Positions 23,326-35,934 of a stretch of 64,000 nucleotides of DNA are shown here, piece by piece. The stretch spans positions 1 through 64,000 of the forward strand of contig JACGCK010000055.1 in NCBI GenBank assembly GCA_014925825.1. The letters run 5' to 3'. The notes under the pieces are model-generated. The model worked only from the letters and a program-made list of their open reading frames with translations. It was not told the DNA's origin and did not search any database. The position numbers were made by a program, and so were the translations under genes. Every line of letters starts with the position of its first letter. Within the stretch, counting starts at the first letter, position 1. Source of the stretch: Pholiota molesta (Eukaryota; Basidiomycota; Agaricomycetes; Agaricales; Strophariaceae).

Positions 23326-26135
23326 TACAGGGAACTACTTGCAAGCTTGTCGAGACCGCCTGTTCGCATATATATGGGTATGAGAGATTCGCGCAATTAT
23401 GATGCCCCCGGCCTCAACAACGCTCCTCTTATGCAGCCGATATAATCGCAGGATACCCCGGAGGTTGCCCAAATTTAGTCTGGTTTGCATTTTTTGGACC
23501 TTTTGGGTGGATTTCCTATACGTCGCAATACAGAGTAAATCAAGTCATAGAATCTTCTTTTTGTTCAGCCAAGGCCGGTGGCACCATAAATTTGCGTTCG
23601 TCCTGACGATAATGTAGAGGAATCTTTGAGTAGTGCAATGATAATGCGAGGCATTGCACACGATAGTACCATTCAATGCTGAATAACGTCACTTGTGAAG
23701 AATTCCGGACCGAGAAATAACTGCCAAGCACACTGAGGATTGTCAGATTTTACGTATCAGCACATGGACTCTTGAGACTCACATACAGAACAAATGCATA
23801 AAGATCATCAAAGTCGGGAGGTTTGCATGGCGACATTGCCAATAAATGCATGGATATAAGTCAGTATCGATGAGTTTCAGATACGAATTCGAGATATATC
23901 ATTTTCAGACTAGAGAGCAAGGTACCAATGAGATTTAGAGACTAGAGCAGCAAGGACATGATAGCCCATGATTGTGAGAATGAGAAAGCCCGGTACTGAA
24001 TGCAGTTGACCCAGGTCCGAAGGAGGCTTCAATGTTCAGCCATAGCTTCTGCTCTACAGGTCGTCGGGATGTGTTCTAGCGTAGAGGCACTGTGCCACTG
24101 AATTTTATGCCAGATGCGTGTGTTACAAGCATTATTGTAAGGCTAGAATTAAATCTCCGGGCATACCTTGCCAATAAACGCCAAGTCTTTCGACCTCAAT
24201 CCAGAATAAGGATAGAGACCTTCTGTCTTTTCGGTTCCATGAGCTATCTTCTTCCTAGATGTTCTTCCTAGACGACAGCGCTTTGAAAATCTGAATCTTC
24301 ACGAAATTTTAGAGCTAAATATCGAGGCTCCGATCGTCTTGGTAGGAACGGGTGTGTTCAACTGACTGAATGCGCCCAAATCTTGATGAGGGAGGGTATC
24401 CGTGAAAGACAATTAATAGAAGTTGGTTCAAGTTGTGCACTGGTGGATCGTGGTGAAATGGCTAAACCCCTTGTGTTGTTGATTTCGGTCTCCGTTTGAA
24501 AATTGAATCCCGAAACGAAATCAAAATTCACCATACTTATGATTACCATTAGTTATGTGCATTCCGTCTACAACGCGCTTACTTGCCTCTCTGCGATTTT
24601 GGGGGCCCGGAGACACCACCAACACCATGCGCCCATGCTTTGCGGCGAATTGCCGTTCACCGGTCACCGTTGACGCATCCTAGAGCCATTGCGACAGTGC
24701 GACTACCGCGCAGGCGACCGCGAAGCATGTTCTCCGCCGAGTTTCAACTTCAGCTGTGAGATCTGTGAGATTGCACCTGCGCCAGACGAATACCCCCAGA
24801 TGCTAGTAGCTCGGCATTCGCTCCACCTTGCCGCCTGTTCTTTGCCTCGCCACTTGCGCGCTAAATGTTCCCCCATGCCCACACCTCGTCGCCGCTCCGC
24901 AACTTCGGGCCATTCTTTTTGCCTCTACCGCTGTTTACCCCCGCCCTATACCGCCCATCACCGCTTGCAACATTGACCGTTGTGCCACCACTATGCTCTC
25001 AGAGGACGTTGCGCTCTACGATCTCCAATTGTCTTGCGATCTCCATATCTAACCGACAACAACCCCACGGTCGTGCGTGCGCGACCTCGCCAAAGGCAAG
25101 TGATACACGACCGGCCTGCAGGCGCATCAGCCTCCGGCGGGTATTGGCGGCGCTTTGCGCTTAACCAAAGCTCATTTTGACAGACTTTTTTGCGCATGAG
25201 ATGTGGCGATCGGGTTCTCTTTTCGTGCACAGAGCCGCACTCCAACGTCGGCCTGCGTGCTATTACAAGGTGGGATATCGAGACATTGCAGACGTGGCAT
25301 GCACTGTACTGCACCTGCTTTTTGCGATCGACGCCGCTATCCTTCCCGGCGTCTATCGTTAGGCAGCATGCTTTTGATCTTGCAGGTTCTTGATGGATGA
25401 AAATTATCATCGAAGAGTCGCCATTCAGTATCAACTATTTATAACGGACAATGTCTGTAGACAAAGCTATGTGCATCTAGAGATGATTCAATAGTCGCGA
25501 AGAAGGCAGAAAACTTGCAGAAAACAATATATTAATTTGCGCTCAGCACTTGTTCTCAAATTTGAAGTCCAGTTCGCCAGGTCCTAACTCTTCTGAATCT
25601 GGGCGTCTGTGCTATTACATACTTCGTGTTTCACATGCAAATGGCTCATACTACGGTCTCCAGAATAGAAGTACGACACACCTATTTTGGCTTCTCTTCT
25701 GCTTCTCTTGCTGCTTCTGCGATGCTTATGTACACAGCATGGCTCTGTGTTTGGATTTATTGGCGAATCTGGGTTGTGCCCTCTCATATTCCTCTTGCAT
25801 TCCCCCCATGTTGTACTTGGCCTGGAACTAGTGCCACCTCACAAAATTTCAGCCGACGGGATTCCTCAAATCTTCCACCATTCCATATTCAAACACTCGC
25901 CAGCGGCACATAATCGCTTCCTAGTATGAGGCGTAAGTTGTCTCCTCTTTTGTGTTCTACCGTTTAGTTTCGCTTAACAGCTGGTTCTGACTGTCCATTA
26001 GATAAAAACCCTTATGGATTCCGCAGCCAGTATTACAGCGTCTGTATAATTATTTAATTTCATTTCATTCCAAAGAAGGTGTTCTCATGAATCTCATCAC
26101 AATTTTAGTCCTTCCAGTTTGCGCGACTGATAGGT
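23326..26135. other. Gene-poor region
   Basis: 2.8 kb with no supportable gene. From about 24600 to 25350 base composition turns GC-rich and several overlapping plus-strand frames stay open for 60-100 codons, but none has a start context, domain or intron pattern that convinces me. The part at 25550-25930 likewise shows hydrophobic frames without conserved motifs. Confidence 0.4.
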
Positions 26136-27284
26136 ATGGAATACAAGTCGACGAAGTTCCAGGACATGCAAGTAAGTGGGTTTCATTTCTGTTTCTGGAT
26201 TGTCCTTTTTATTTAAAAATCGCATAGAGGGACTTGGGCAAAATACGGAAAAAATATTTAAACATCAATTATTGCGCAATCGACCAAGGGCCTAACCTTC
26301 CACTTATAGAAAGCGAGGTATGTTGAAATATCATCTTTGAAGAACTGAGTACGACTAAATCTATGATAGTTGAAGAAGAGACATCCACAGGTATTCGGAG
26401 GGGAACATGGACCTAAGCACTTGTACTTTGCAGTACGTGTTGTCATGAAATGTCACTCCGACGCACGACATCGGCTTAAACGCAACTCGAAACCTCGTCG
26501 TTCGGTAAGAATTTCTTTTTCATAGCCAATGCACATGGTTGTATTGATCAACTTTTACAGGTTCAAACTAATGGCGCCAGGGTAAAATTGCTTTCATCAT
26601 TAGAGCGTTTATTGTCAATGTATTAAATCGTACTCTGAGCAGAACAATGGACCCTCAGTTTCATCGAGAAGCATCCGACTTGCGAAAATGCCTACACCAT
26701 CATCCAGGGAGGCTGACCTCTATGTACTGATGCCTGCACGAAGAAATTCTAGAGCGAACATCTCTGTTTCCAAGGATAGGCCTATCAAAACGGCTGAGAC
26801 AAGTATCTTGAACAACGATTTCAATTCTGAGGCTTTCGACTTGCACTTAGTCGATGGCGCAACCATGGCCACTAGCTCGGTAATCTCCCCCGCTTTAGGC
26901 CAGGACCACGACGAGCCGCCAACCCAATACGCAACCGAGACCTCAGGCCCATCCCACATCCAACTTCCCCTTCCTTCTCCCTCAAGAGGCCAATCCCACA
27001 GCGTAAAACTTCCATCTGGGGAGCATCCGACAGCCGTAATAGAGGCAGAAATTTATACATTCCTTCACACTTGCAAGCCTCCGATGCTGCACTATCTCGG
27101 GCGCTTCGTGGATTTCGGCTGTGTGACGAGCACACAGTTGCGTTCCGTGTCCGAGTGGCGCCCTGCGCAAAGGCACAACCTGCTGAAAAAAATTCTTGCG
27201 TTTGATAAGCTCGACGCGATGCCATCTGAAATGGATATCGCCGTCTTGGAAAATCAATTCGAGACTTACTTTTTGGAGGGTTAG
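26136..27284 (+). CDS. Hypothetical protein with conserved-looking C-terminal helical domain
   Basis: Not recognised by name. Start MEYKSTKFQDMQ is followed by small exons (RDLGKIRKKYLNINYCAIDQ, then LKKRHPQVFGGEHGPKHLYF) joined in phase. A larger last exon is serine/proline-rich. It ends with a compact helical segment of about 75 residues: FLHTCKPPMLHYLGRFVDFG, the middle part SEWRPAQRHNLLKKILAF, and the tail EMDIAVLENQFETYFLEG. From memory of agaricomycete proteomes, a domain of this type (cysteine-proline, then two SAM-like helices) recurs at the C-termini of many lineage-specific proteins; that comparison is inference. Predicted length is about 290 residues. An upstream 5' exon cannot be excluded. 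Confidence 0.6.
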
Positions 27285-29792
27285 ATCCCTATTGCAGCAT
27301 AACAAAATCATCGGTATTTTACTCATAAAAGAACCCTCTCATGATCACGTACAAAGCTTTTTGGTGGACGAGTTGATGTCGAATGAATCTACTTCTTTTT
27401 GCCTCGGCCCCAGAACTCGACGATGTCTCGTAATGAGTGCTTTTAGCTAAGTAAGTTTTAAAATGACGTTCCCTACAGATCAAACAAAATATTGTATGAT
27501 GCTTCCCTCTTGGAGTTAGTGTACTTACCAAGTTCTTCTCCTGGGTTTCGTCATCGAAGCTTTACTCCATCCCTGATCACGGTGTTTTCATCAGTCTTTT
27601 AAGATTAGGTCTGCATGGTCATTGTCGGAGACAGACAATATTCCTTTATCACCGGATGATGCGGAATGTGTTTGAAATCTGTATAGCTAATTGGCTGATG
27701 GTCTTTGCTGTCAAAGACTACGAATACGACAGTATCTGATGACACCTAAATGTAATCACCCTACGAGTTTCATGTTTGATACCCATTCAACAATGTACAG
27801 GGGGATTGTGATGTTATATGCACATGGTCAACACATGGTTCCAGAAATCTTGTTTGAATCAACGTTTCATGTCCGGGGAAGGGCTCAATTTTGGATGACC
27901 TGAAATTTCGTAGTCCACCTTTTACGAGGGAAGGTTATTTGTGATTCAGAGTTGTGGATCCAAAATTAGAAAATTGCGAGGCGGATCCTTTTTAAGTACG
28001 GATCTGAGGACTACGTGAGACTACATACAACTTTGCAAGCCGGAGTTGGACATCTTCGTCGGCGCATCAGGCGCCCTACGTACCCTGACATGGGCGCTAA
28101 CTCAGGTGGTCAAAGTTCAGCGCTTCAGCGTTCAACGTTCAGCGTTCAGTTCAACTATCAACGCTCAGGAAGGCGTTTGTGAGAGCACTGCACATTTTTG
28201 TCTCTCGTACCCTGGTATACATCTTTTTAGTGTCCATCAATACCCATAAATCTCCATTGAAAGACGACTCGTATCAGTTGATTATCGGAATATCAGACTG
28301 ACCGAAATTACTTACCTCCAAGCGCTTTCGCCACCCCATACTTAGCACTCTTATCTTCCATCATAATAAGTATGCCCTATTGCTGATTATCGAAATCCAC
28401 ATACTTCGCGCAGCTGCGCAGCCGCCCATTTTTCCCATCCTTGATGAAATAATGACCACCTCTGATCAACTGCTGATCTCAGTACGATCTCAGTGGCACG
28501 ATAAGATCCCTCCCTCCACAAATAGCCCGCCTCCGCTCCCGCAGCATCGACGTCAAGTACACCTCAACCCCTAGTAACCCTAAAACAATACACGCTGATT
28601 CCTAACAACCATATGCAATCCACTTACACACTCCACGTAACGCAGACAACCACGCTGCGCGGCCACGCCAGCGAAGCAGCCCAGATGTACATATCCACGG
28701 AGACTCACGGATATCTGGACAGCCCGTGCGTAGCCGTGCGTATACGCCAAACCAGAATACAGGACCAATGATCCCGCGCGCCGCGCGCTGCGCATCCGGC
28801 GGCGCGTGCGCCTCTGAATCGTTTTGCTCCTCTAAGGAAGTGTGGACCCAAAGTACGGATTCCGGAAGGGCAGCTTCCGTTACATAGTGAGTAAGCGCGA
28901 GTATTCAACTGTAAGCAAGTAAAGTAAACCAAGAGGATATCTCGGTTGGATATCCATGTGTGTATGTATGTATGTACTTGCGTCCAGATTCCAAGCCGTC
29001 TATGCACATAGTACCACCAGGGCCCAGGCTGACCCCGGGTCGCCCGCTGAAACGGACCAATTACCATCGCGTCCGGGGTTGCCAGGTGCACCCGTGCCAG
29101 CCCGTGCCCCGATGGGGAGGATAATGGATTCGCCGAGGTGGCACAGCGGCTATGTGAATAGCGCCTGGCCACCCCGAGGTACCGCCCGCGTCACTAGCTT
29201 CGGGTCCGATGGGTCATACTGGATACCCACGCACGCCCGGCGTCGTTCCCCGCGCGCTGACACACTGTCTGTCGGAGATGTTACTTATTCTCATTCGGGA
29301 AACACGCTTATACGTATATGTGAATGTATGCTAGGGTATGCAAGTACAGAGCAGCGCAGAAGAAACGCAGTAGATTTCACAGATTCAGAGTGCAGCCCAA
29401 AGGAGTGTGACATGGAGTTGGTCGCTAAATACGTACGGGTCGCAGAGCAGGAACGGATGTGGATGTGGAAGGTAGTACAGATGATGTGAAGCAGATACAG
29501 GGTGCGGGGATATCGATAGATACGTGGTGGTAACAAAAAGGATAACAAAAGCACGGAACAGAGCAACAGGATGAGGGGGTTGAACGACAAGCGGACGGCG
29601 AGGGCGGTCCAATAAATTTAAACCAAAAAAGAAGAGCAGATGACGAAGGATGACGAGACGGAGAGCATAGGGAGTCGCATAGGGTAGGTGAGTCCATGCA
29701 CTGCGGGAGGCGGGTGCACACCACGAAACGAAAAAAGAGAGATAAAAAGGAAGCAGCGGCAAGGAACGAGAAGCGGTCTCAGCAGCACGACG
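27285..29792. other. Gene-poor region
   Basis: 2.5 kb without a supported gene. At 28105-28165 there is a short tandem/inverted tract built from TTCAGCG/TTCAACG units. A 177-codon open frame at 28956-29489 (+) lies in the GC-rich flank of the next minus-strand gene and has no recognisable domain. Confidence 0.45.
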
Positions 29793-30725
29793 CTACGCCG
29801 CGCAGTCGACCATCTCCCAGTCCTCGCCCTTCACCACCACCCACGAGGCCGTCAACACCGGCATCGCCAGGCTCGAAGCATGGGGTGTGGGCATCGCCGC
29901 CGCTGGCGCCGCTGATGTCGCATCTGACATCACCACGTCCCCGTCCCGCTCCTGCTGGTCCGCCACGATGCGCTCCAGCTCCTTCGTCGCGGCCTCGATC
30001 GAATATGCGAGCCGCGCGCCCATCAGGAGCACCTTCCGCCCCTCGACCGTGCCCGCCATCCGCGTGCGGATCGCGGTGCGGTACAGGTCCGGCTCCTGTC
30101 TTGAGCGCGGGAACACGGGGCGGCCAGGGCGGAGGGTGGGGGGGCTCGGGCACAGGGGGGAGGAGGTGCGGTGCGTGACGCTGACGGTGACGGGGCACGC
30201 CGCGGAGGGCAGGATCACCTTGGACGGCGCCTTGGGCGCGGGCGCGCTGCGCTTGACGGCGGCCGCGGCGGATTTGCGGGGCTTGAGGGGCAGGGTGCCT
30301 GCGGGCTTGGCTGCGGAGAGGAGGAGGGGTTTGAAGGACTGCGGGGTGTGGGGGGCCTTGGCCCCCTCAGGCTTGGGCGTGGAGGTGGAGATCGTCATGG
30401 GCTCTCCATTGCGGTTGAGGACGGCCTTGCGTTTCAGTCGTTGGTCCTTATAGTACTGCAGCGTGCGGTAGTAGGGGACGGTGGTGGCGAGCAGCGACGC
30501 GGAGTCGGGATCCAGCGCGGATTGGGCGGGGTGGGTGCTCGAGTCGAGGAGCACGGTCTCTTGACGGCGCAGCGGGACGCCCATGGCTGTGGTGCGGGCG
30601 GCTTTGGCAGGGCGCGGATTGGGTGCGAAGGCGGTGGGATAGGAGAAGGAGGAAGTGCGCTTGCGGGCCTGTGCGTGCTCGTCGGGGGTGGTGTGGGCGG
30701 GGAAGGGCGCGGCCACAAGAGACAT
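29793..30725 (-). CDS. Hypothetical disordered protein, about 310 residues
   Basis: Single-exon protein, not recognised. The start MSLVAAPFPAHTTPDEHAQ is preferred over a Met 43 codons upstream because it fits coding character. The first half is low-complexity, rich in Ala, Pro, Ser and Lys (AARTTAMGVPLRRQETVLLD, LKPRKSAAAAVKRSAPAPK). More ordered pieces are YYRTLQYYKDQRLKRKAVL and RTAIRTRMAGTVEGRKVLLM followed by a helix (YSIEAATKELERIVADQQ). The tail is SWVVVKGEDWEMVDCAA, a compact conserved-looking C-terminus. The gene has strong GC bias at third positions, so long antisense frames are present and are shadows. Possibly a regulatory or nuclear protein; no function can be given. Confidence 0.7.
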   Translation of the reverse strand: MSLVAAPFPAHTTPDEHAQARKRTSSFSYPTAFAPNPRPAKAARTTAMGVPLRRQETVLLDSSTHPAQSALDPDSASLLATTVPYYRTLQYYKDQRLKRKAVLNRNGEPMTISTSTPKPEGAKAPHTPQSFKPLLLSAAKPAGTLPLKPRKSAAAAVKRSAPAPKAPSKVILPSAACPVTVSVTHRTSSPLCPSPPTLRPGRPVFPRSRQEPDLYRTAIRTRMAGTVEGRKVLLMGARLAYSIEAATKELERIVADQQERDGDVVMSDATSAAPAAAMPTPHASSLAMPVLTASWVVVKGEDWEMVDCAA

Positions 30726-32550
30726 GGAGACTATAAGGGAGGAAAGGCCGGGGAATGGAAACGGGCCCTTTCTTATTGGGTCGACAACAAAAGCGTTACC
30801 TCCCTTGGAACAAGTGTCTTCGGCATGTGTAACGCATTGTTGATCATGTGACATGAGTCACACCGGCCCACAGTGTGGCGGTGCCCACGGAACGGAGGCA
30901 GATGCGCCCCTATATGGAAAGGGGCCATGCGACTCACTCCGCCCCCCGCACTGCGCGGCCAAGTATCACATCTCCAACCACAATCAAGCCAACACAGCGT
31001 CGCAAGTACATCAGGGATGCGTGATGAGCGAAAGTAACTCGGGGCAGCCAGGTTATTTCCGTCGGATGTCGATCTCCAATCGACGTGTAGTAACGACCAA
31101 GATTAGATGCTCGAGGGAAACAGGCCCATAGTTTCAATGGGCAAGCTGTCGTTCTCACTTTTCCTAGTTCAAGCTGTAAGTACACAGCCCGGGAAGCACC
31201 AAGGAATGTTCCGGACGTAGTTCCGTTCGGGGTGGCAGATGCCACTCAAAAACCACTCCCCGCCCGTCCCCTACACCAGTCATATAATCACATTGCCAAC
31301 GACAGCACGATTGTCAGGTTATTACTCACACATTCTGTGTGCGTGTGATAACAAAGGCGGTAGCGGGAGACCCGAGGCGCATCAAGTGACCGCGAAATAG
31401 CTGAATATCCGCTGAATCGCCGGAGGCACTGACAACGAGGCATTGTCTTACCATGAGGCTGCGCGTGAAAACTGGTGCTGCGGGCGACTCTGGAGGTGTG
31501 GTGTGGTGCAGAGCTGCAAGTTCCGGCACGGCCGCTGTGTACTCCGCACATGCCCGTATCGTATGTTAGAGAGACTGGAGAATTAAGCCAAATGCAGCAG
31601 ACAATGGGAGAGTCACCGCCAGGTGAACGATAAGGCCAGATACGAAGTTTGTAGCAACGAGGGTGGCGTCACAGGGGCGCTGAATTGAATGCAGGTAGCA
31701 AGCGAGGCAAAAGCGCTATTGTACAGCTGTATGGCCGATAGGAAATAGGGAGAATGTGTGAAAGAAAGAAAGCAAGCAACAAAAGAACAAGGCATGCATG
31801 AGCCTGGCTATCATGGCGCAGGGCACGATCAATAGTAATAAACAAAGGATATCATTGCGTCATGGCAAACTTTTATCGCAGACACGACAATTGATAGTAG
31901 ACGAAGAATATGCAAAGGATAATAACAATCTTTAGCCTATTCAATCATTCAAACGCTACATCCTTGTTTTCCTGAAAGAACAGAGAGAGTGGCATAGCTG
32001 TCAGCTGTTCACCTCGCTTCCATATGTTTTGAAAGGGACTGACATATTGGGCGTCAGTATTATGTTTTGACTTCAATCGGGGTAAGGCAACGAGGCGAAT
32101 ACGCCATAATGCCACCAAATAAACTATATGCTTTCCGCTATGGATTCTGACTCGAAGAATGGGATGTCCGTTTGAGGCAATATGTCATTATGAGCTTAAG
32201 CGACTCTTGCCTTGTATTGTGTCGAAAGAAAATTGAACGCCAATGATATTGTTGGAGCTTATCAGCTAGCAGCTTAGCTTTGAGTGCTCTTTTTGAGATG
32301 GCCGGAAAGAAACTCAAAGGGAGGTGAAAACGAGGCTTATGTGAGTTTACCTGACTCAGTACGTCACATCCCAACAAGAATTTGACAGAGATCGAAAGGC
32401 CTTGGACCATTATGATGATAATGAACAACATATACATCTCGATAATCATGTATTCTGGCATTGTTATAACGTTGCTTGGTTCAAGTGGCAAAGCGCGCGC
32501 TAGATGAAGCTAGGGAGAACGACTTGAAAGTTAAAACCGGAGATCAGCCG

Positions 32551-32586
32551 CAATCTAATCTGGGCGCGCTTATTATCGCGGCCACG
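32551..32586 (+). promoter_or_regulatory. Shared upstream block, copy 1 (dynamin promoter)
   Basis: The core GGGCGCGCTTATTATCGCGG followed by CCACG matches the block at 35935-35972 almost base for base, apart from a 3-bp gap and a few changes in the leading CAAT(C/T)T part. TTATC is the complement of GATAA, the core site of fungal GATA factors. It lies 183 bp before the dynamin start codon. Confidence 0.55.
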
Positions 32587-32624
32587 AGGTCAGATCGAAC
32601 TCCGCTTCATTTTCCCGTTCGAAG

Positions 32625-32679
32625 ACGCGTCAAAGACGCGTACCTCGGTACTTTTGAGCATCATTGACCATTTACGCGT
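32625..32679 (+). promoter_or_regulatory. Three ACGCGT (MCB-like) boxes
   Basis: ACGCGT occurs at 32625-32630, 32636-32641 and 32674-32679, about 90-145 bp before the dynamin start. ACGCGT is the MluI cell-cycle box bound by MBF (Mbp1/Swi6) in fungi. The function here is inference. Confidence 0.45.
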
Positions 32680-32768
32680 TTACGCTTGATACGAGTGTCC
32701 AGCGAGTGTCTATAATTCTCCTTTGTCACTTGCACTCATCAAACGCAGGCACCACCAGCTATCCTCGA

Positions 32769-35700
32769 ATGTCGGCTTCGGACTCGGAAACCAGCAAACG
32801 CGTCAAGCGCGCTGAGCGCGCATCTTCAAGCGACTCACCTGAGAGCGGCCTCGGTCTCGCGAACGCCCAGCTGAGTCATGGACGACGAAGGATGTTGGAT
32901 GTCGTCAACAAACTACATAGCACTGGGTGCCCTTGCTATCTATATGCGCTTCGTATATTGTAACTTACACTTATCATGGCTAATTTATAGGGTACAAGTA
33001 GATATTGATCTGCCTCAAATTGCTGTCATTGGGTCTCAGAGCTCTGGAAAATCTTCGCTCATTGAATCCATTTCCGGTATCAAGCTTCCTAGGGCCTCAG
33101 GCACCTGTACACGGTACGGTGCTCATCTGTCCTTCCCCAAAAGAGTCGTTATTTCACGTTCTGAACAGCTGCCCTTTGGAATGTCGCCTGTCCCGAAGCG
33201 ACAAACCCTGGCAGTGCATTGTATCTCTTCGCTTCATCACAGATGCTGACGGCCAGCCCCTCGGGCAAGCGCGCAACGAGCAATTCGGCGACATCATATT
33301 TGACAAGGACGAGATAGAGGACCGCATTCGTCGTGCGCAGTTCGCAATCCTGAATCCGAAGACTTCTGCGAAGAAGTTCTTGGCTGGTGACGCGGATAAG
33401 CGTCCAGCCCAACTGAGCTTTTCGCTCAACGCTATCACTTTGCAGATTAGCGGCCCTGATGTGGCGGACCTTTCATTTTGTGATCTTCCCGGTGCGCTTC
33501 ATTGATATTGACATGGGCCTTTTTCATATTTTAAACAGGCTTGATTGCAAGTGTAAGTAGCAGTGGCGGAAGCCAACCTGATGATATAGCTCTCGTTGAG
33601 AACTTGGCCACTACCTACATCAAGAAACGTAACTGCATCATTTTATTAACTGTTGCTTGCGAAAGTAAATTCTCATCGCCTCTACTATTAAGAGACCTCT
33701 TTTTTAATTGTCTTTTCTCTCAGCCGACTTCGAGAACCAAGGAGCCCACCGCCTGGCTAAGAAATACGACCCAAAAGGGACACGAACAATTGGTATTCTA
33801 TGTTCAACGTTCAACTGTCGTACTCTGGGTTAACTGAGTCGCTTATAGGCGTTTTGACCAAACCAGATCGGATCCCAATCGGCGAAGAATCTAACTGGCT
33901 GCCGTTCATCTGCGGCGAGAAAGAACGCTTGAAACATAACTGGTTCTGCGTGAAGCAACCATCGTCAAATGATCTCAAGTCGTCCGACCTGACCTGGTCT
34001 GGGGCGCGTAAGATGGAGAATGACTTCTTCGCATCCACGGCGCCTTGGTCGGAGCTTGACGGCGCTTATCAACCGTATTTACGGACCAGGAACCTCGTTG
34101 ACAGGCTCAGCAGTGTTCTGTCCGCATTGATTTCCAAAAGGTCTGTTAGACTGTTCGTTCAAATATATATCTCGATAGTTGACCCCAATAATTTATACAG
34201 ACTGCCGCCAATCCAGGACGAACTCAAGAAGTCCATACGCGCCACTCGTGATCTTTTGGCGGAGCTTCCTCGTCCACCGTCGGCGGAACCGCGTAGTGCG
34301 ATTACTACTCTGCTGCATACATTTACCAGCGACCTCTCTCGCCACGTGGAAGGCATCCAGGATGACATGAGCTCGACCTTTGGGGAAGGTATCGGCTTGA
34401 TCCAAGCTATCAGACCTGCACAGGAGCGCTTCCGAATGCTGGTTCGGGCTACGGAGCCCAACTTCCAACCATTTGAGAGATCTGAGGGGAAGAAACACCT
34501 CGGTCCTGCGTCCTTTTTGGGAAATGAGGGCGACGAGGAGGAAAACGAAGAAGAGGACGGTGATGAGGAAGAAGGTCAAGCGATGGAAGGTCACGACGGA
34601 ATAGAAGAAAACGAGGATGAATACCAAGAGGGCGAGGTCGATCATGAGGGTGAAAGTGAAGAGGAGGAAGCCGAAGAAGACGAGAAAATTCCGCGACTCA
34701 TAGAGTCATTGCACTCGGGGCCATCTGCCGGGACACAGATTATAGGCAAAAAACGTAAGCGGCCACATAGTAATATCATATACGTCGACGAAGTCCTTGA
34801 AAGGGCGCATCGGTGAGAGTTTACCTTTAACAGCAAATGACTTTCATCAATAATCCATTCTTCCTATTAGAGCTCGCACACGCGAATTGCCCGGGAGTTT
34901 CCCATTCGTTGTCCAGAAAACCTTCATCAACAACATTACCAAGGGATGGAGCGACCCAGCATATATGCTGTGTGAAACAGTACATGCAACCGTACTGGAG
35001 CAGATCAAAAGTCTTGTTTGCAAGCACTTCTCTGAGTTTGGCCAAGGTAGCTTAGAGCGAAACGTCCAGTGAGAATAATTTCCTTCATCCTTGATGTGTT
35101 TGGTTGATAGTTCCGTCTCTTTGACATAGATCCATCATGGAACGTCATATGAGAAAGTGCCAAGAGCAGGCTGAAGAGAGGATCAAATGGCTCCTGGAGC
35201 TTGAGGACAGTCCTTTCTCTATGAACACGCACTACCTTGCAGACTACAAGGCCAAGTTCCTCGCTCATTACAAAGGCGCGCGCGACCAGGACTACTCCGC
35301 TGAATGGGCAAACGCCATCCAGAAATATGAAAATAAGTCAGATGCTGCCTCAGGTAGAAATGTTGTTGCCGAGGCTACCGGAATCGCGAAGATCTTGAGT
35401 GGCTTTGCCGAGATGGGCGTAATCGTCAAGCCCGAAGATCTGACAAAAGTGCTCCCGCCTGATCCCATGGAGCCGGTCCTCGTCATTATGGCAGATGTGC
35501 GCGCCTATTTCCAAGGTCAGTGTCAACAATCCAAGTGACTTGCGTTCCTTGTTGATCCCAATGAACCCAGTCGCATATAAACGATTTGTGGACAATGTCC
35601 CTCTTGCCGTTGACCGCGAACTCGTTCGCGGTGCGGCGAAAGATACTCTGAGTATCCTCTGTAAAGACCTTGGCATCAACGGCGTAGACGGAGAGCGTAT

Positions 35701-35815
35701 CTGCAGAGACTTCGCTGGTGAAGGTCATGAGGTGGCAGCGAGAAGAGCGGATTTGCAGAAGAAATTGGAGCGTTTGGAGACGGCGAGTGAGGAACTGCTT
35801 ACCATTAGAATATGA
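32769..35815 (+). CDS. Dynamin/Mx-like large GTPase with acidic insertion
   Basis: Membrane-remodelling or Mx-like large GTPase. MSASDSETSKRVKRAERA leads to LDVVNKLHSTG and the G domain: P-loop GSQSSGKSSLIESI, the TRCPLECRLSRS stretch formed across a clean splice, the DLPG switch (SFCDLPGLI), and GVLTKPDRI for base specificity. The middle/stalk region follows (LPPIQDELKKSIRATRDLL). Between it and the next helices lies a very acidic insertion of about 65 residues (34530-34685, runs such as EEENEEEDGDEEE) and then a basic cluster GKKRKRPH, which resembles a nuclear localisation signal. The C-terminal GTPase effector part ends AARRADLQKKLERLETASEE. About ten exons give roughly 850 residues. No PH or transmembrane domain is seen. 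It is upstream of urease in the same orientation, with 245 bp between them. Confidence 0.9.
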
Positions 35816-35934
35816 TACCCGAGATACTTGACCGTCTCTGTTAACAGTAACAGTAATTGGGGCTTACTTTGGACGCATAATAGGTGTAGAACAATCAGCT
35901 GCGGCCCCGAGTTGGCAGGCTCTCAAGACCACCA

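Larger units (their letters stand above)
30726..32768. other. Long upstream region of the dynamin gene
   Basis: Two kilobases with no gene I can support; minus-strand frames at 30934-31245, 31288-31551 and 32138-32491 have no domain or splice pattern. The proximal part holds a GATA-containing block (32551-32586) and three ACGCGT boxes (32625-32679) ahead of the dynamin start. Confidence 0.5.

Noticed and set aside
24689..25180. Overlapping open frames in a GC-rich patch
   Set aside because: All three frames stay open at once, which reflects base composition; no start context, domain or splice signals.
29130..29230. tRNA candidate with an A-box-like TGGCACAGCGG
   Set aside because: No matching B box at the expected distance and no cloverleaf could be folded by eye.
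28956..29489. 177-codon plus-strand frame
   Set aside because: No domain, no intron pattern, and it lies in the GC-rich flank of another gene; composition looks like non-coding DNA without stops.
29887..30851. Long plus-strand frames (188 and 226 codons)
   Set aside because: They are shadows of the GC-rich minus-strand gene at 29793-30725, with glycine/arginine composition and no domain.
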